Assembly (NCBI GenBank): GCA_024305405.1
Contig: JAKNDB010000087.1
Location: 6,388,501 to 6,452,500 of the forward strand
Source: Dirofilaria immitis
Taxonomy: Eukaryota > Nematoda > Chromadorea > Rhabditida > Onchocercidae
Reading direction: 5' to 3'
Length of the DNA stretch: 64,000 nucleotides
Part shown: in pieces, positions 36,901-50,037 of the stretch
Numbering within the stretch: the first letter of the stretch is position 1
How the letters are laid out: each line of letters begins with the position of its first letter
The notes under the pieces: generated by a model
What the model saw: the letters and a program-made list of their open reading frames with translations, nothing else
Databases searched by the model: none
What the model was told of the DNA's origin: nothing
Made by a program: the position numbers and the translations under genes

Positions 36901-39900
36901 GCAGGAATGCGAAATGTCCGACAATTATATATTAATTGGAACTTAACTTAATTGAAATCAGCGCGTTGACAAATCTTAAGGCGACACATTATTTTATTAA
37001 ATTAGTTCGAGAATAAAATAGTATTCTCTTAAAATCCAGAAAAAAAATATTCTCGAGACAGCCAAATATTTTAATAGATTCTCTCAATTTTCTTTTAACG
37101 TCACATTATCTTGTTTTATTTTCATCATACAAGTTTTTAATTAATATTAAATTGATAAAAAATATCGCTTTTTAGCTCACAATGACATTAGGCAGCTAAC
37201 TTTTGTTCGAAACAATATTACTCTTAAATGAAATAGCAAAAAGCCAAGATCCAACCTTAAAAATTCATGTTACTGACTAAATTAATAAGTGTCATTAACC
37301 GTGATTTCTTAACAAATACTAATTAATTACTAGCTTTCATTGCTTCATATTCATATAAAGTAATGTATATTACTTTCGTTGTTTCATATTCATATAACTT
37401 TTTCCAATCACCGAGTATTAATTTTAATTGTAAGTATCGTTTTCACAAGTCCGTGTTATTTTTCTTAAAGTTTTTGGCATTCACAATGCCCAACAAATCA
37501 GTGATGCAGTAATTCAATAATGAGTTTTCAATTGAGTTAAATCTAGTTATAGAAGCTATAATTTTAACAGATTTCAAACAGTTTTTTTTTTTCAGATCTT
37601 ATATAATTTTAAACAACAAATTTTTATCAGAAATAATGTCATACGCAATTACTATTACAACCCATCACCAATGCATCAAATTTCACCAGTCTATGCAACA
37701 TCTCTATTTTACACTATCAATGGCTTTGATTTGACAGATTATTTCTAAAATTGTGCAATAATCTTCGAGAAAATGACATTTATGAGATTTCTGATGTACA
37801 TTATTATCAAATTTTAAAATTTACGGTAATAATATACTCATCATGTCCAAAATAACCTACTGTATACCTACTGTATTTTCAATATTTTTCATATTTATGA
37901 TATTAAAATAATTGTTTTACCAGCTTTATTTAATTCAAAAATGCATTTTAAGTAGAGCTCAGCTTTTAACTGTTAACGAAATTCTTAAACACAAGAAAAA
38001 TAAATTCCTTAAAAGGCTCTGAAACATACCAGTATGTAGACCAAGGATATGCTCGATACTGTGATTTAGTTGATTCTTTTCGTTATTTTTATTTCCTTCT
38101 CATTAAAACTATTGAGTTTCTTCGATCTAATATGCCTGAAATTTTCACTTATGTTTTTAGTCAAATTAAGTGCATAATGATGTACAAATAGATTTCGTTT
38201 CAAAAGCAAAATTTAAAAATTATGAAGACAAATGTAGATTAACCTATTAATAGAAGATATAGTAGGCGCATTTTCTGGAGAACAGATCTCTTGCTCAATA
38301 AGACAAGAACGTAGTTCGCTTGCACATAAACTAGGACACTTTGCTTTTAATGCCAGAATGTGTTTCTCAACAGCCTGAATAGCCAGTCGTGAACGTGGAT
38401 TGCCTCCAATCTGTGATTAAAGATAATTCAGAATGACCACGATAATTTTTCATACAAAGATTACAGAAGAGTCTTCAGAAGAACAATATATAAGTTGATC
38501 AATCGATAATTGTAATATTTTTATATATAATATATTAATAAATCTTTAAATCAATTTTCAATACAACCGCTCTCAAACTACTCTTAAACGATTTTTAAGA
38601 CAGTTAAAATGTATTTTTCAAATATCAATAAACATTTAATATGGCAAATAAACCTTCCGAATTATGAATTAGTACTATAAATACCTTTGTTTCATTAAAT
38701 ATTTATATTTTGATCGTATAATTTTAATACTTAAATCACACTGTGAAAAATTTGAATTTAATTACCAATTTGACAAGAACCCAAAATTTCGAAAAATGAG
38801 AATTCCTTCATCGAACTGTCAAGTGACAATCAGAATTGAACATTTCAACACAAGCACTCATTAACACACATCTGCCTGAACAGCAACATCTCTTTCCTTG
38901 TTCACTAATCAAGAAGACAACAACGCCATAAATGCAGCAACAACTGCTCGAAAAGAATGGCGTATAAATCTCGCGATAGGGGTACGAAATCTTACTTGTG
39001 GTCGGTGATCTAAGGCAAGATTTTCTGATAAAATTTTGAGGAAAAAGAGTCTGTATCATTTTGCACCATATGTCTCCCAAATGAACCTTTTTCGTATTTT
39101 TCATTTTTTGTGTCATTGAGGATATTTAAGAAGTAATCAGATCTATCATCAAGAAAGCAACAATTGGATAATCAAATTCCTACAGACTAGTATAAAATAC
39201 GAAGTTATATTGCATACTTACAAAGATAACAATGTAGTTTCAAAAAACTTGAAGAAAAATTAACCTGTCCAGGTGACACGGAACCAGTTTCAACATATCG
39301 ATTCAATATTTTGGACACAGCTCCATGAGATACACGTAATTGTCGACTAATATGGCAGGGTCTAAATTTTGCAGCTTAATTAGGAATAATTGAAATTTTT
39401 AAAAATAAAAGTGCCGCAGCCATTAATTAGTATAAAAAAATGAGTGGTCGAATTTTCGAGTTCTAATATTCTGTCTCACTATCCAATATTCTAATAAATT
39501 CTGAACTAATTTACTAGTATGAACTAACCGATTGCCCCTGAAAAACTTACTTAATGCCATGACTGGCCATTTCAATTATTTTAATTCGGATATGTTGCGG
39601 TAACGGTCGTCCATTAATAAAGACGCCACCAAGCTGATTAATACGACCCTTCAAAGTTAAATTTCAATCCATAAGATTCATGAATTATGGGAAGTTAAAA
39701 ATTGAAAATCTAGGATTAAAAATTGAAAATCGATTTTTCATTATTAGAGTGATAGTTTTTCGAAACTCATTTGATCATGATTTTGTTTACTTGATTTTTT
39801 ATTTTTTTCTGGTAATTTTTGAATTTTTATGTGGTAAAAATAGGAGCAGAAATTGTTAAAATCGAGTAATTGTTCATTCATTTACTAATCATCCCCTTTC

Positions 39901-40018
39901 CCTGTGTGAAATTTTTGTTTTACACATAAAACTTCAAATAGACATTCAAAATTAATCGAACCTGTCCCATAATATTCGTAAAAGTAATATTTTTATTGCC
40001 GTCACTCATAACCTTCAT
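33927..40018 (-). CDS. Pax3/7-like paired-homeodomain transcription factor (Pax-B)
   Basis: Tandem paralogue of Pax-A. Exons: 40018-39962, 39648-39551, 39361-39265, 38410-38244, 34982-34745 (acceptor chosen by phase), 34474-34355, and a last segment ending at the TAA 33929-33927. The start is firm: ATG 40018-40016 directly follows an in-frame TGA, and a second in-frame ATG lies at 40009. The paired domain reads [34 protein letters not shown], then [10 protein letters not shown] and SSINR. The homeodomain reads [19 protein letters not shown] and [12 protein letters not shown]. Introns after GQ, at K-P, after GQ and at the end of the RED half match Pax-A in place and phase. I found no octapeptide exon in the 3.2-kb intron. 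The C-terminus is uncertain: the clear final frame ends LFYPQYASI, which resembles FIFYPNSSM of Pax-A, but joining it to exon 34474-34355 needs a frame change. Confidence 0.85.
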
Positions 40019-40812
40019 TCAACAAAAAGCAAAAAAAATTTCACCTGTAAAACTTAAATTAATTTATGTGAAAATTAAGTGAAATCATACAACAATTTTG
40101 CTACAGTGAGCTTCGTTTAGTCTATTAAACTGCTAATCTCACAAAAAATCAATAGAGTTTGATTAGATAGATTGAAAAGGATAATATAGGATTTGAGTAT
40201 TCTAAAAATTGCACTTATTCATTAATTGCATTAGAATTTTCCAACAGAAGTTTAAGAAACAATTCGACAACGACAATTCGACGATTAATCAGATTAGTTA
40301 CTGAAATCTGGATGCTTGAAAATGCCAACCGAATACTAAAAGTAAATAGGACAGTATCAACTAATAGAATAATAAGTGAGTCGATAGATGAATTAAAGGA
40401 GTTAAATGAATTAAGTGGAGAATGCCATTTCGGCTTAGTTTCAAACTTTTAATTTCGCTATTAATTGAAAGTAAATCAAAAATGGAACCCGATGATTGAA
40501 TGATCCTACTGTATAAGGAAAATGGATCATCTAGCCTTTTCTGAGCATAGAATTTATTTTAATTCCTTTTAACTGAACTTTCTCTTTACGATCTTGAAAC
40601 AACAGATTTTCCCTATCACAAAATATCGATCAGATTCAAAATTTGCAAGGATATGAGGGAAAGTTTTAAGAAATGGTGAAGACAAGCTTATAAGGAATTA
40701 TATCAACACTGTAGTTGTGATTGATATGGATAAAATGAGAGATTTAATTAAAAGGTTTAGAAATAAAATGAAGAAGCAAGTTATTCAGCAACAGAAACAG
40801 ATGATCACTATC

Positions 40813-40888
40813 AGATCAGTATGACTAGGATCATAGTAACACAACTAAAGAGATCAGTATGACTAGGATCATAGTAACACAACTAAAG
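40813..40888 (+). repeat. Perfect 38-bp tandem duplication
   Basis: Bases 40813-40850 are repeated exactly at 40851-40888. It lies in the region upstream of Pax-B. Confidence 0.95.
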
Positions 40889-41185
40889 AGAAGAGGCAAA
40901 ATTCTAATTCACAGATAACTGATACTCTCAGCATCAGTGAAATGGTGAGAACATTTGTGTGAAATGCTGTGACGAAAAGAGTAGTAAGTATATTGTTCCG
41001 CTTATCAGCGCATCGAAGCGGATCATCAATTGGTTTACAGAATTCGCTCCTCCCTTCGTCACGCCCTCTATCTAACGGCCTTCATGAATTTACCGTTTCC
41101 AAATTCATGCGCACTACATCTATCAACACCGTCACCATCATCACCACCACCACTATCATCACCACCATCATCATCATTATCATCG

Positions 41186-41204
41186 CAACAGCAGCAACAG
41201 CAGC

Positions 41205-41280
<76 letters not shown>
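41186..41280 (+). repeat. (CAA)n/(CAG) microsatellite
   Basis: About thirty CAA units, with a few CAG near the start, preceded by CAC/ATC triplets from about 41130. In one frame it reads poly-Gln and in another poly-Thr, but no splice sites or conserved flank support translation. Confidence 0.95.
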
Positions 41281-41290
41281 TTAGAAGGGG

Positions 41291-44200
41291 CATGTATTAT
41301 TCATTCATCCTCAATTCTTATCCCCACCATATTTACGACTGCTGCACATTATTTTTATAACTTTTTATTTGGAATTAATTTTATAGGTAATTCATCTTAT
41401 AAAATAGAGTTTAATGAACGATTTATTACAAATTTGGATTTGCTAAAAACTTTTTTATTTCTGCTTAATAAGCTTTTCAGTTTTAATTTCTGATAGTACG
41501 GATTTCATATAGGAAGGATAATCTGTTTTCAAAGGAAATTTCTGCAGAACTTTTATCTAGGTAAAAATAGTTACTTGATTGTAATTTTACTGATGTCACG
41601 TTACACAAATATTCTTGATAAGATAATAACATTTTTATATTCAATTAACAAAATGATGGCCGCTTCTTGTAAAGATCTCATGCATCAAAAAATCATTTAT
41701 GTGAAAGTGTTGGAAATGGATAGTCGACCAATTTTAGGTTTAATATTCCTCATGGTTAAAAGCAATCTTCTAAAGATAATTCAAAAATGAAGATTAAAAA
41801 AGAAAAAGTAAGGCAATAATATTATAGAATTTATATTTTTAAGTGATAACTTAATGTGATAAATCAAAATCATTTGAAGGATTGTCTCACACGCATAAAT
41901 TTATTCTTGTTAAAAATTTGATATTACTAATGGAATAAGATTATTATGACATTTTTTTATTCAAAAAGATCCATTTTCAGAAAACAGACACTAAAATGGC
42001 ATCAAAATATCAATCGAAAAATTTGTAATTGTGCAATGTAAACAAATATCTATGAGTGTTGCATTACATTCATTCCACTTTTCGTTTTTCAAATTCTTTT
42101 TCACTGGAAAATTAAATGAGAATTTAGAATCTCATTAGTTAAGAATCATGAAGCGATTCATCGTGCAAAATTCAACCGAATATCCACAGTTTTGTATACA
42201 TATTACAAAATCGTTTAACTTCCGTTTTGAATCTCAACTTTTATTGTTGTCAAACTTCTGAAATTTGATGAATCAACATATGCATCGAGTAAATTGCCTG
42301 TTTAAGAAATTTTATTTATTCATAATGATTAAAAAATATCGATACGCTATCATCAGGGACCATTAGTTTTTTCTAATTTTTTCATAAATTTTGGTTTCTT
42401 ATTCTTATGGAAAGAATAACAAATACTTTCACATATTTCTTGCAGTATTTAAACTGAATAACAATAAATGCCGGAGGAGGTTGTACATGAACTAGAGTTC
42501 TTAACGACCGAATAACAGTTTCCGACCTTTGTTAGATCACAAAAGTTCCGGTCGAAGATTTTTGTAATTTTGATAAATTGTATTGTATCAACATGTTATC
42601 GAATTATATGGATCTTTAGAAATCGTATGAACCTTGAGTTGCCTAATCTAATTAAAAATTCATGGTTTTAATCCGAGTTCATTAGTCAGAGAAATATTGG
42701 CGCAAATTTGACAATCTTGTTAAACGACATAAAATCCATTTGAAATCTGTCCTAAATGATTATTTTATCATATTTTAGAACATAATGCCAAAACTTGCTA
42801 ATATTCGAAATATTCGATACAATGAATCAATATAACAGTGAGATCTGTCGCACTGAAAATATTTTCAATACCCAATATTGCGATACCTTCATTAAATCAG
42901 AGATTCGATCTGACTTTCCGCCAAAGTAATGCTTCATTAAGGTGCTGGAAAATTAGAACGAATGGTTTGCTGTGATAGCAGTATATCATTTGAGAATACT
43001 CTATAACACAATAATTAAAGATGTGCTAAATGCTGATGTTTGTGAGAGGATGATTTATTGCTTTTACCTATTCAAGTTTGTTATATTGCCGCAATCTCCC
43101 TCTCTCTATCTCTTCTTTAGACTTTGATAAAACGCAAGCCGCAAATCCGAGTTCTGCCACTCAAAGTTGCAGCTTCCCTTTCTTACTCTATTCTAATAGA
43201 TTTCAGCGATTAAGAGATAAAATCGCATGGTTCAAAGTTGCAAAACAAAGTTTTTCATCAATTTTTTAAAATGGAAAGTGGCATTTTAAAAAAAAGAAAT
43301 TTTTTAAGTGTATTATTAGTCTCCATATTAAACTTTCAAAAGCATAATGCTCGTGAAAATAGAAGGATCAGTTATTCTTAGATCATCTATTTCTTAGAGC
43401 AATTTGATTTTTTTGGTGAAATACTTATTATTTCAAATTATCAAAAACTGCCAACTTTAGAAGATAGAAAAATTTCCGATTTAGATTACTATTTAAAACC
43501 ACTTTACTAAATTTAATTATTACGAAAATTAGGATTTAAAATTATTGAGTTAAAAAGACAATTGAAATAGGACGTAAAGGTCAAAAATATCACCAAATCT
43601 TTCTAAAGTAAAACAAATCACTTCCTCATCGTGATGATTGACAATTTATAAACCATCATTAGCACATTTCAATAATTAAACATGTGAACTCGAAAAATAG
43701 TAAGATTTTGTTTTCTACTAATTCTTACAAAGATATCGATGAATTCTATCGATGGATTACTTGAAGACGGATCTCGGATTTCCTAATTTCTTACGCTTCA
43801 TTTTTCTTTTCTTATTTTTGCTGCCTATCCTTCTTTATTTCTTTACAATAGCGTTCTGCTGAAGCATGAATTTTTGATTTTTTGACGATTGGAAAAAAGC
43901 ATCGGAAAGAAAAATATGCATCAACTAAGATTTCAGCCATTTTTTGAGTTCATTTCAATTCAGATATGGTAAGCCTCATGTATTTAAAAAATGGAATAGA
44001 CGTATTTCCTCCAAATAATACTTATGCAAGTGCATTAAAAGGGGCCAAGCAGCAATGTTATCTTTTGGCCAATGATGAAATCGCTAATCTCACAAATTCT
44101 CAAAGAATGAATTAAACAAATTATTTGAATAATAATATCGAAATTCTCATAATGTCTTTTGATGTTTCTTCTAATATAGTTATTATATCATTCAAAATAC

Positions 44201-45466
44201 AGTTGGCCACTTCGAGATTCATGCACAATGAAAATTGCAAATCAATATACGACTTTTTCAGTTATTTTTCGACTGAAGAAAAAATTCTGCGGCGAATTTT
44301 GTAATACCCTTCACTTACAGATAGATTACTTTAACCCATTTTCCAGCTTACTAAACTCCAAATTTCTAAAACCCATTCCATGTACAAGAAAGTAATGATA
44401 GTTTAACCAAAAAAATTAAATTCGCATGCTCATAACGGGACCTTCGTCTCTTTCATAATGAAACTAAAACTAAACTTTTCAGAAAAAAAAAAAAACTAGA
44501 AACGATTTACTGCGACAATCACTGTGCGATCTATCATTTCTAATACAAAAGAAAACGCACAGTAGGAATCGACGAAAATCAAATTCGCTTCCCACTTTTT
44601 TTTGTTCTATGTACGGCAGTTATGATCAGAAGCAATTTTATATAAAAAGGAATAAACAAGCTAACCGACATCTAAAACGGACTCATGGCATTATTGTCAA
44701 AACTCCAAACGCAAATGTCTTCCTATCAATTAGGAATTGATTTAATACATGAAAACAAATTTAAAGTGTAGAATCCTATCCCGCTTCAAACTAAACAAAA
44801 TCAATCAGTTTAACTAGCAGAACTTATACGAGGAGGAGTCTTAGTCATTCATGCTTAAAAATTCCCACGCACATTTCACCAGAACCAAATAGAGAGAAAA
44901 CAAAACTACAATCATATCGAAGCCAATAAATTAACTCGTAGCTCTGAAAGTTTCCAAAGTACTAAATTTCACTTCAATTTGCAAAACTGAACTTGGCATC
45001 ATTTATGCATCGATCGGAAAAACAATTTTCTGTTCATTCCAAAAATGAATAGGCAAAAATAAGTAGTAGAGAAGTAAACAGGATATTAGCAAAAAATATA
45101 TATAATCAAAAGCAAAAATAGTTATCACTTTTAAGCTATACACAATAGTTACATTAAAGAATTTCAGCATGCTTCAAAATTTATAAGATTAATAATCTCA
45201 GAAGAAAAAAAGATTGAGGAATCCATGTCTGAAAATTTATTACTAATTTTGTCAATAGAATTTATTTAGTAACACGAATATCCGTTTATATGATTGTATC
45301 CAAATAACAGCAATGCATATAAGCACCAAAGATTCTAATTTTTCTTTGACTTTTTAATTTACATTGAAAAAATTATATATTATCCACTAATAAAAAAGCT
45401 TATAAAACTTTCGAAAAAGAAGGATCACTCCAATTAAAATTAATCTAGAATTTGTAACATGAACAA
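41291..45466. other. Intergenic region upstream of Pax-B and downstream of TMEM9
   Basis: About 4.2 kb of AT-rich sequence. I see no supported exon. Bases 42465-42555 are somewhat richer in G and C, but show no frame or fold that I could defend. Confidence 0.4.
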
Positions 45467-47054
45467 TCAATTAAGCATAGTATGATCCGTGAAAATATTT
45501 CGTCTCTGCTCTTCAACTTTTCGCATCCAGCGATTTTGTTCAGCTTCCACACGTCCCAAAACATTATCTGCAACTAAATTGAAATAATGATTTTCTCAGA
45601 AAAGAACAAAACAGTCTTTCCAAAATTTCAACAGTGGGAAATCATCCACTTCCTAATTCCCATTTTTATTAAATTGTTTTTATCTTTTATAGATTCTATG
45701 CTTCTGAGACGAGCTATTGGTATCATAAGCATTAAAACTTAAAGAAACTTACTGTTCCGAGATCGCATTGTGACTGAAGGTGAAATATCCGAAAATCGTT
45801 CATTTACTGGCGCTGTTCGAGCAAAAATATTATCTTCCATCTATGATAAAATTTTATTCTTTGCCAAATAAAAGAATATATCTCCACGAAAATATGGAAA
45901 TTATTCTTATGGCTTTTCTCATAAAAATCTTCTGAGTCTCGATTAAATTTTTAAAACTATTCACCTCATCATTTTGTTGTCTGTATGGCACAGAATGCCG
46001 TTGTTTGCGCAGCAAAGGATCCAAACACATCAAGAAAAGCATGTATGTAACCAAAACAAAAACTACGCAAATAACAAATATTACAACAACCTGAAAAAAG
46101 TTCATCAGAAGTGGATAAGAATTATATAGCATAAATAATTATAAATCCTGATTTAAATTAACAAATCTGGACAATAAAAAAATGCTTCGTTCTATGCATA
46201 CCAGAAAGTTGGAACATACTTTCAACAAAATTGTATTTCTCGACTCGTGTTTGCAATCACAGTTCGCTAGAAATGCATCTAAATGTGCAGCGTCAACTAT
46301 TTCTAAAACATTCGGCTTCACCACTGTTTGTGGCTTGCTGCAAAACTGAGATAATTCTTACAAGTAACTTGCACCAAAAATATAAAACTTCAAAAACTTC
46401 AAAATTCAATCAAAATAAGAAAGCATGATTTCTTTTATTTCTCATCTATTATCTCTTTCTTCCCTCCGTGATTCACTATTACTAATATTGAACTCTGACT
46501 ATATAGCATTCCATCAAGTTCAAAGAATTTTCAAGAAATCTGAACAGAATTTAACAAAAATACTTTACCATGTGAGAGCGTTGATATTTGATTTTGTATA
46601 ATATCTTCTCTCTTCATTCAGTGTACCATTTTCTGATGCAAAATATTTCGTGGATGGACAAACACAACGACATCGAGCATCCTCGAAATTCCCTGAAATT
46701 ATTACGGAAAATCTCGCTTAACTTCTATGCGATCATAAGTTTACCATTACCATAGAAACTCATTTAATTTCTATATGTTCATAAAAACAGCGCATTTTAT
46801 ATTTCAGCTTTCTGGACGAAAAGTTTAATCTTTTGTAAAATGAATCAAAGAAAGCAATCTTATAGTGGCTATCAAAAAACCTCATATTTTTACAAAACTG
46901 AACTGGAACTTCAGCCACAATCTATCTCAGTTGGAAATAATCATCTTTTTAAAATTAAATTTTTTTTTTTGCAAAATGGAATTCCGAAGCTTACATGGGC
47001 ATAGAAGAAGAAGATGGAAAAGAGAAGAACTGAGAACAACGACAAGGGCAGCAT
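45467..47054 (-). CDS. TMEM9-family transmembrane protein
   Basis: Single-pass protein of late endosomes and lysosomes. Vertebrate TMEM9 is linked to v-ATPase and CLC exchangers. Exons: 47054-46995 (signal peptide MLPLSLFSVLLFSIFFFYAH), 46692-46569, 46337-46220, 46090-45965, 45840-45753 and 45573-45467, about 207 residues against about 183 in human. Landmarks are DARCRCVCPSTKYF, then TVVKPNVLEIVDAAHLDAF with the Cys pair NCDCKHESR, and a membrane helix VVVIFVICVVFVLVTYMLFL followed by CLDPLLRK. The family C-terminus is NVLGRVEAEQNRWMRKVEEQ then RRNIFTDHTMLN. The signal-peptide exon ends in phase 0 but exon 2 needs phase 1. One missing G in the run at 46691-46693, or a different first exon, would explain this. 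All other junctions agree in phase. Confidence 0.88.
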
Positions 47055-47688
47055 GAATTCTAGTTAATTTTATATAAACTTCATCAAATCTGAAATTTAA
47101 TGGAAGCTTTAAGAGAAGTGAAAATCAATTTATAAAAACCAACCAGCTTATCTTGAAAAACAAACAGCACTCACAAATTACGAAGGATCATACAAAACCA
47201 AAACCAAATCACTAACTTTCCGAATCATATGCTGCAGATTTTGGGGAAATGAAATATTCAATAACCACTGGAACGAAATATATGGGAGTTCCACATGGTA
47301 TATGGGAGAGAAGAGAACATGCGAAAATACCAGAAAATGATAATATTTACATTATTAAACGCATATCACCACTAGAAGAGTAGTACGTAACGGACGTAGC
47401 GAAAACTATAGACCAAGACGAAGACAAAGCCAACCGGAGAACAGGACCAGTCCGAAGTACAAATCTTAAACGAGGATTTATATACGATTGTTGACATGTC
47501 TGAAATCCAAAACACCAAAGCATTGTGATTTACTATTCAAGGGTAGCAATATGCACGATGATGTCTCTTGTATTAAGAATTGAATATCAGTTCACTCCAT
47601 AGATCTCATAGATCCACATATTTCTTCGAGCCATATCAAGGTAAATGTATGTGAGATAACATTCATTTTGTTTATTTCAAGCTGCAAA
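47055..47688. promoter_or_regulatory. Shared upstream region of divergent TMEM9 and a small plus-strand gene
   Basis: The two predicted start codons (47054 on minus, 47689 on plus) face away from each other across 634 bases. Bases 47370-47465 are richer in G and C than the surroundings. A bidirectional promoter is an inference. No specific motif is claimed. Confidence 0.35.
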
Positions 47689-50037
47689 ATGGTTGCCTCA
47701 TTTTTTACTGTGAACAATCAAACATTCAGTGATTACAGAAGTCCTGCTGTGAGTTATTTATTTCTTATTTAACAATTTTCTTCGACGAGGAAGATCGTTG
47801 ATTTAGTGCACTTCCACCGTTTTATTCAATTTCATTTTGATTTGCTCGTATTTATGCAAAAATAGCGTTACTTATTTATCTTCCTATTTATGCATGTCAA
47901 GATTCTTCCACAACAATCTTTGATAAAATGATTATTTGGCTTGCATCCTGTAATAAATTCTTAGGATAGATATACATGAATGTTTTTGGCATTAATGCAT
48001 CCACGTTATGAAGCATCATAATATAGGCAGTAAAATAACTGATGTAAATTGCAAAGCTTTTGACCAATTGTATTAAAATTAGAAATATTAAAGTATTAAT
48101 TACATCTTTCTTAATAATATCATATTCTAGTTCATAAAGTTAAAAAGAAAACTCTTCATTATATAAAATATGTGTATTCATTTTCAGATTCATATTGTTT
48201 TGTCATCGAAATTATTAATGTTTTTTAATACGAGTCATATCGAATCACCATTTGATGATAAAAGACAACTTCAAGATTTCCTCGCTGTATATTTTAAATT
48301 TATCGAAACTATTGTAATAGAAAATTAGCGTAAAAGCAAGTTGAACTCATTTTTATTATGATTTTGGATCACAGGGATAAATCAAAATTCTTAAATTGTA
48401 CTCAAATTATTAAAACCATTGAAAAACCGCCGTAGAATCCATAAAAAAATAATTCTCAACAAATACGGCTTTTGGTCTCACATAGCTGTTGTTAGAAAAC
48501 TTTAACAAATCTTTGAAAAATCAATTCGACATTTTCAAATTTGAGAATGTAAACAGAAACTTCCCACAACTGATCCTAAAAATACAGTGGATAATAATTT
48601 GATATTGCAACGTGAATGGAAGATTTTAATATCGACGAAATCAGTGGTATGTTATATTCCCTACATAGATCGATAGGATATTATGTGTTCAATTAATAGT
48701 AAATACTGCTACATTTGAATAATGTGCTTCGAGAACAAAGTGATAATGCGATCATTGATTACATAAACATATTAAAATAAAATTTCGTCTTTAGCTCCAT
48801 CGTTACTAACTATGATATATAAACATTTTGTTTAAAATTCACTACGGAACTTTTGAGTGTATTTTTGGACTTTTGAGTGAAATTCATCTACTAAAAAGTT
48901 AAACGACAACGCAAATAGAGTAATTTACTTAAAAATATTTTATTGCTACAGTTTTGAAATCTTGAGAATGTGATCCTAAAATATAAGGAAAATTCTTTGT
49001 TACCTTCTCATTGCAATCGCTTTTAGACTGTCTGCAAAGAAAGATAGATACACTTTGCATCTCAATATAATGCGAATTTATTTGTTTGAAATATGCTGAA
49101 TTAATCTGAATATTTTTCTTAAACACTAAAATTTTATGAATGATATGCACTTATCATTAGTTAGCTGTTCATTTGTCTTCCTACCATTATGTTGTCCATC
49201 TGAAGAACAATATGGGGAAATCGTTTTTAGATGGTTTATGGATTCTCATTATTCAATACGTTTCTCATTATATTGTTTATTGCTATATGTACTATGCTAT
49301 TCGTCGGAAGTATCTTTCGATTTTCTTGGCTGCAACAGAATACCGTCATTAGAACAAAAAATCCAAACGATTATATCAGGTTATAGAAAACTAATTTAGT
49401 TAATTAAAGACCAGATTGTTAAATGATAATTAATTAATTAGTTAGCCATAAAAGGCGTTATAATCTTTATATCCGATAACTTTGCTAAAAAAATTTTTTC
49501 AAGTTAAAAAAGTATGTTATGTATATTCAGTTTAATTTCAATTTTTACTCATTACTATCTTTTGAAATTTTTTCTCGATCATTGTTTCTTTGATCTCGAT
49601 ATCTATAGCCGAGACAAAGTTTTTAAAACAAATAAAATTTTTTAATTGCAGTGCCAAATAGATGAAATCAAGATATTACGAATGTTACAAGTAGAACGAA
49701 ATGGACAAATATTACGCCAGAAGTACAAAGAGGTTGATTGTGTTTTCCTTAACATTACTTGCTTGTCGTGAAAGGGCGTTTCATTCCGCTTTCGTAGAAG
49801 TCTAGAATAGAACACTACTTTAACGACAACCAAATATTTGGTTACGTCAAACTCCTTTTCAGATTGCGAAAAATTTATACACTTTTTCGGAGTACCTCGA
49901 GAAACCAAATATGCCAATTATTCAGGGCTGATTTCGCGTTATCTAATGATATCTTTATGATGAATCTAGCTGAAATGGACCGATGGAGAAAAGAAAACAA
50001 ACGGGCAAACAACATACGCCTTCATGAACTTATATAG
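47689..50037 (+). CDS. Small charged helical protein, unrecognised
   Basis: Three exons with canonical sites and agreeing phases: 47689-47748, 49652-49722 and 49926-50037, giving 80 residues. Exon 1 reads MVASFFTVNNQTFSDYRSPA. Exon 2 reads CQIDEIKILRMLQVERNGQI then LRQK, and exon 3 adds DIFMMNLAEMDRWRKENKRA before the stop. Exons 2-3 look amphipathic and coiled-coil forming. Intron 1 (about 1.9 kb) is long and may hide further exons. One candidate block is 48616-48651 (MEDFNIDEISG), which is out of phase. The gene is divergent from TMEM9 and convergent with the K-Cl cotransporter. Its function is unknown. Confidence 0.5.

Noticed and set aside
41030..41284. Poly-Gln or poly-Thr protein
   Set aside because: The long frames are a by-product of the CAA microsatellite. 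No splice sites or conserved flanks support translation.
43078..43269. 63-codon Ser/Pro-containing frame
   Set aside because: No splice context, family likeness or neighbour supports it.
49136..49399. 87-codon hydrophobic frame
   Set aside because: It lies in the large intron of the small helical-protein gene, is out of phase with it, and reads as unstructured AT-rich coding by chance.
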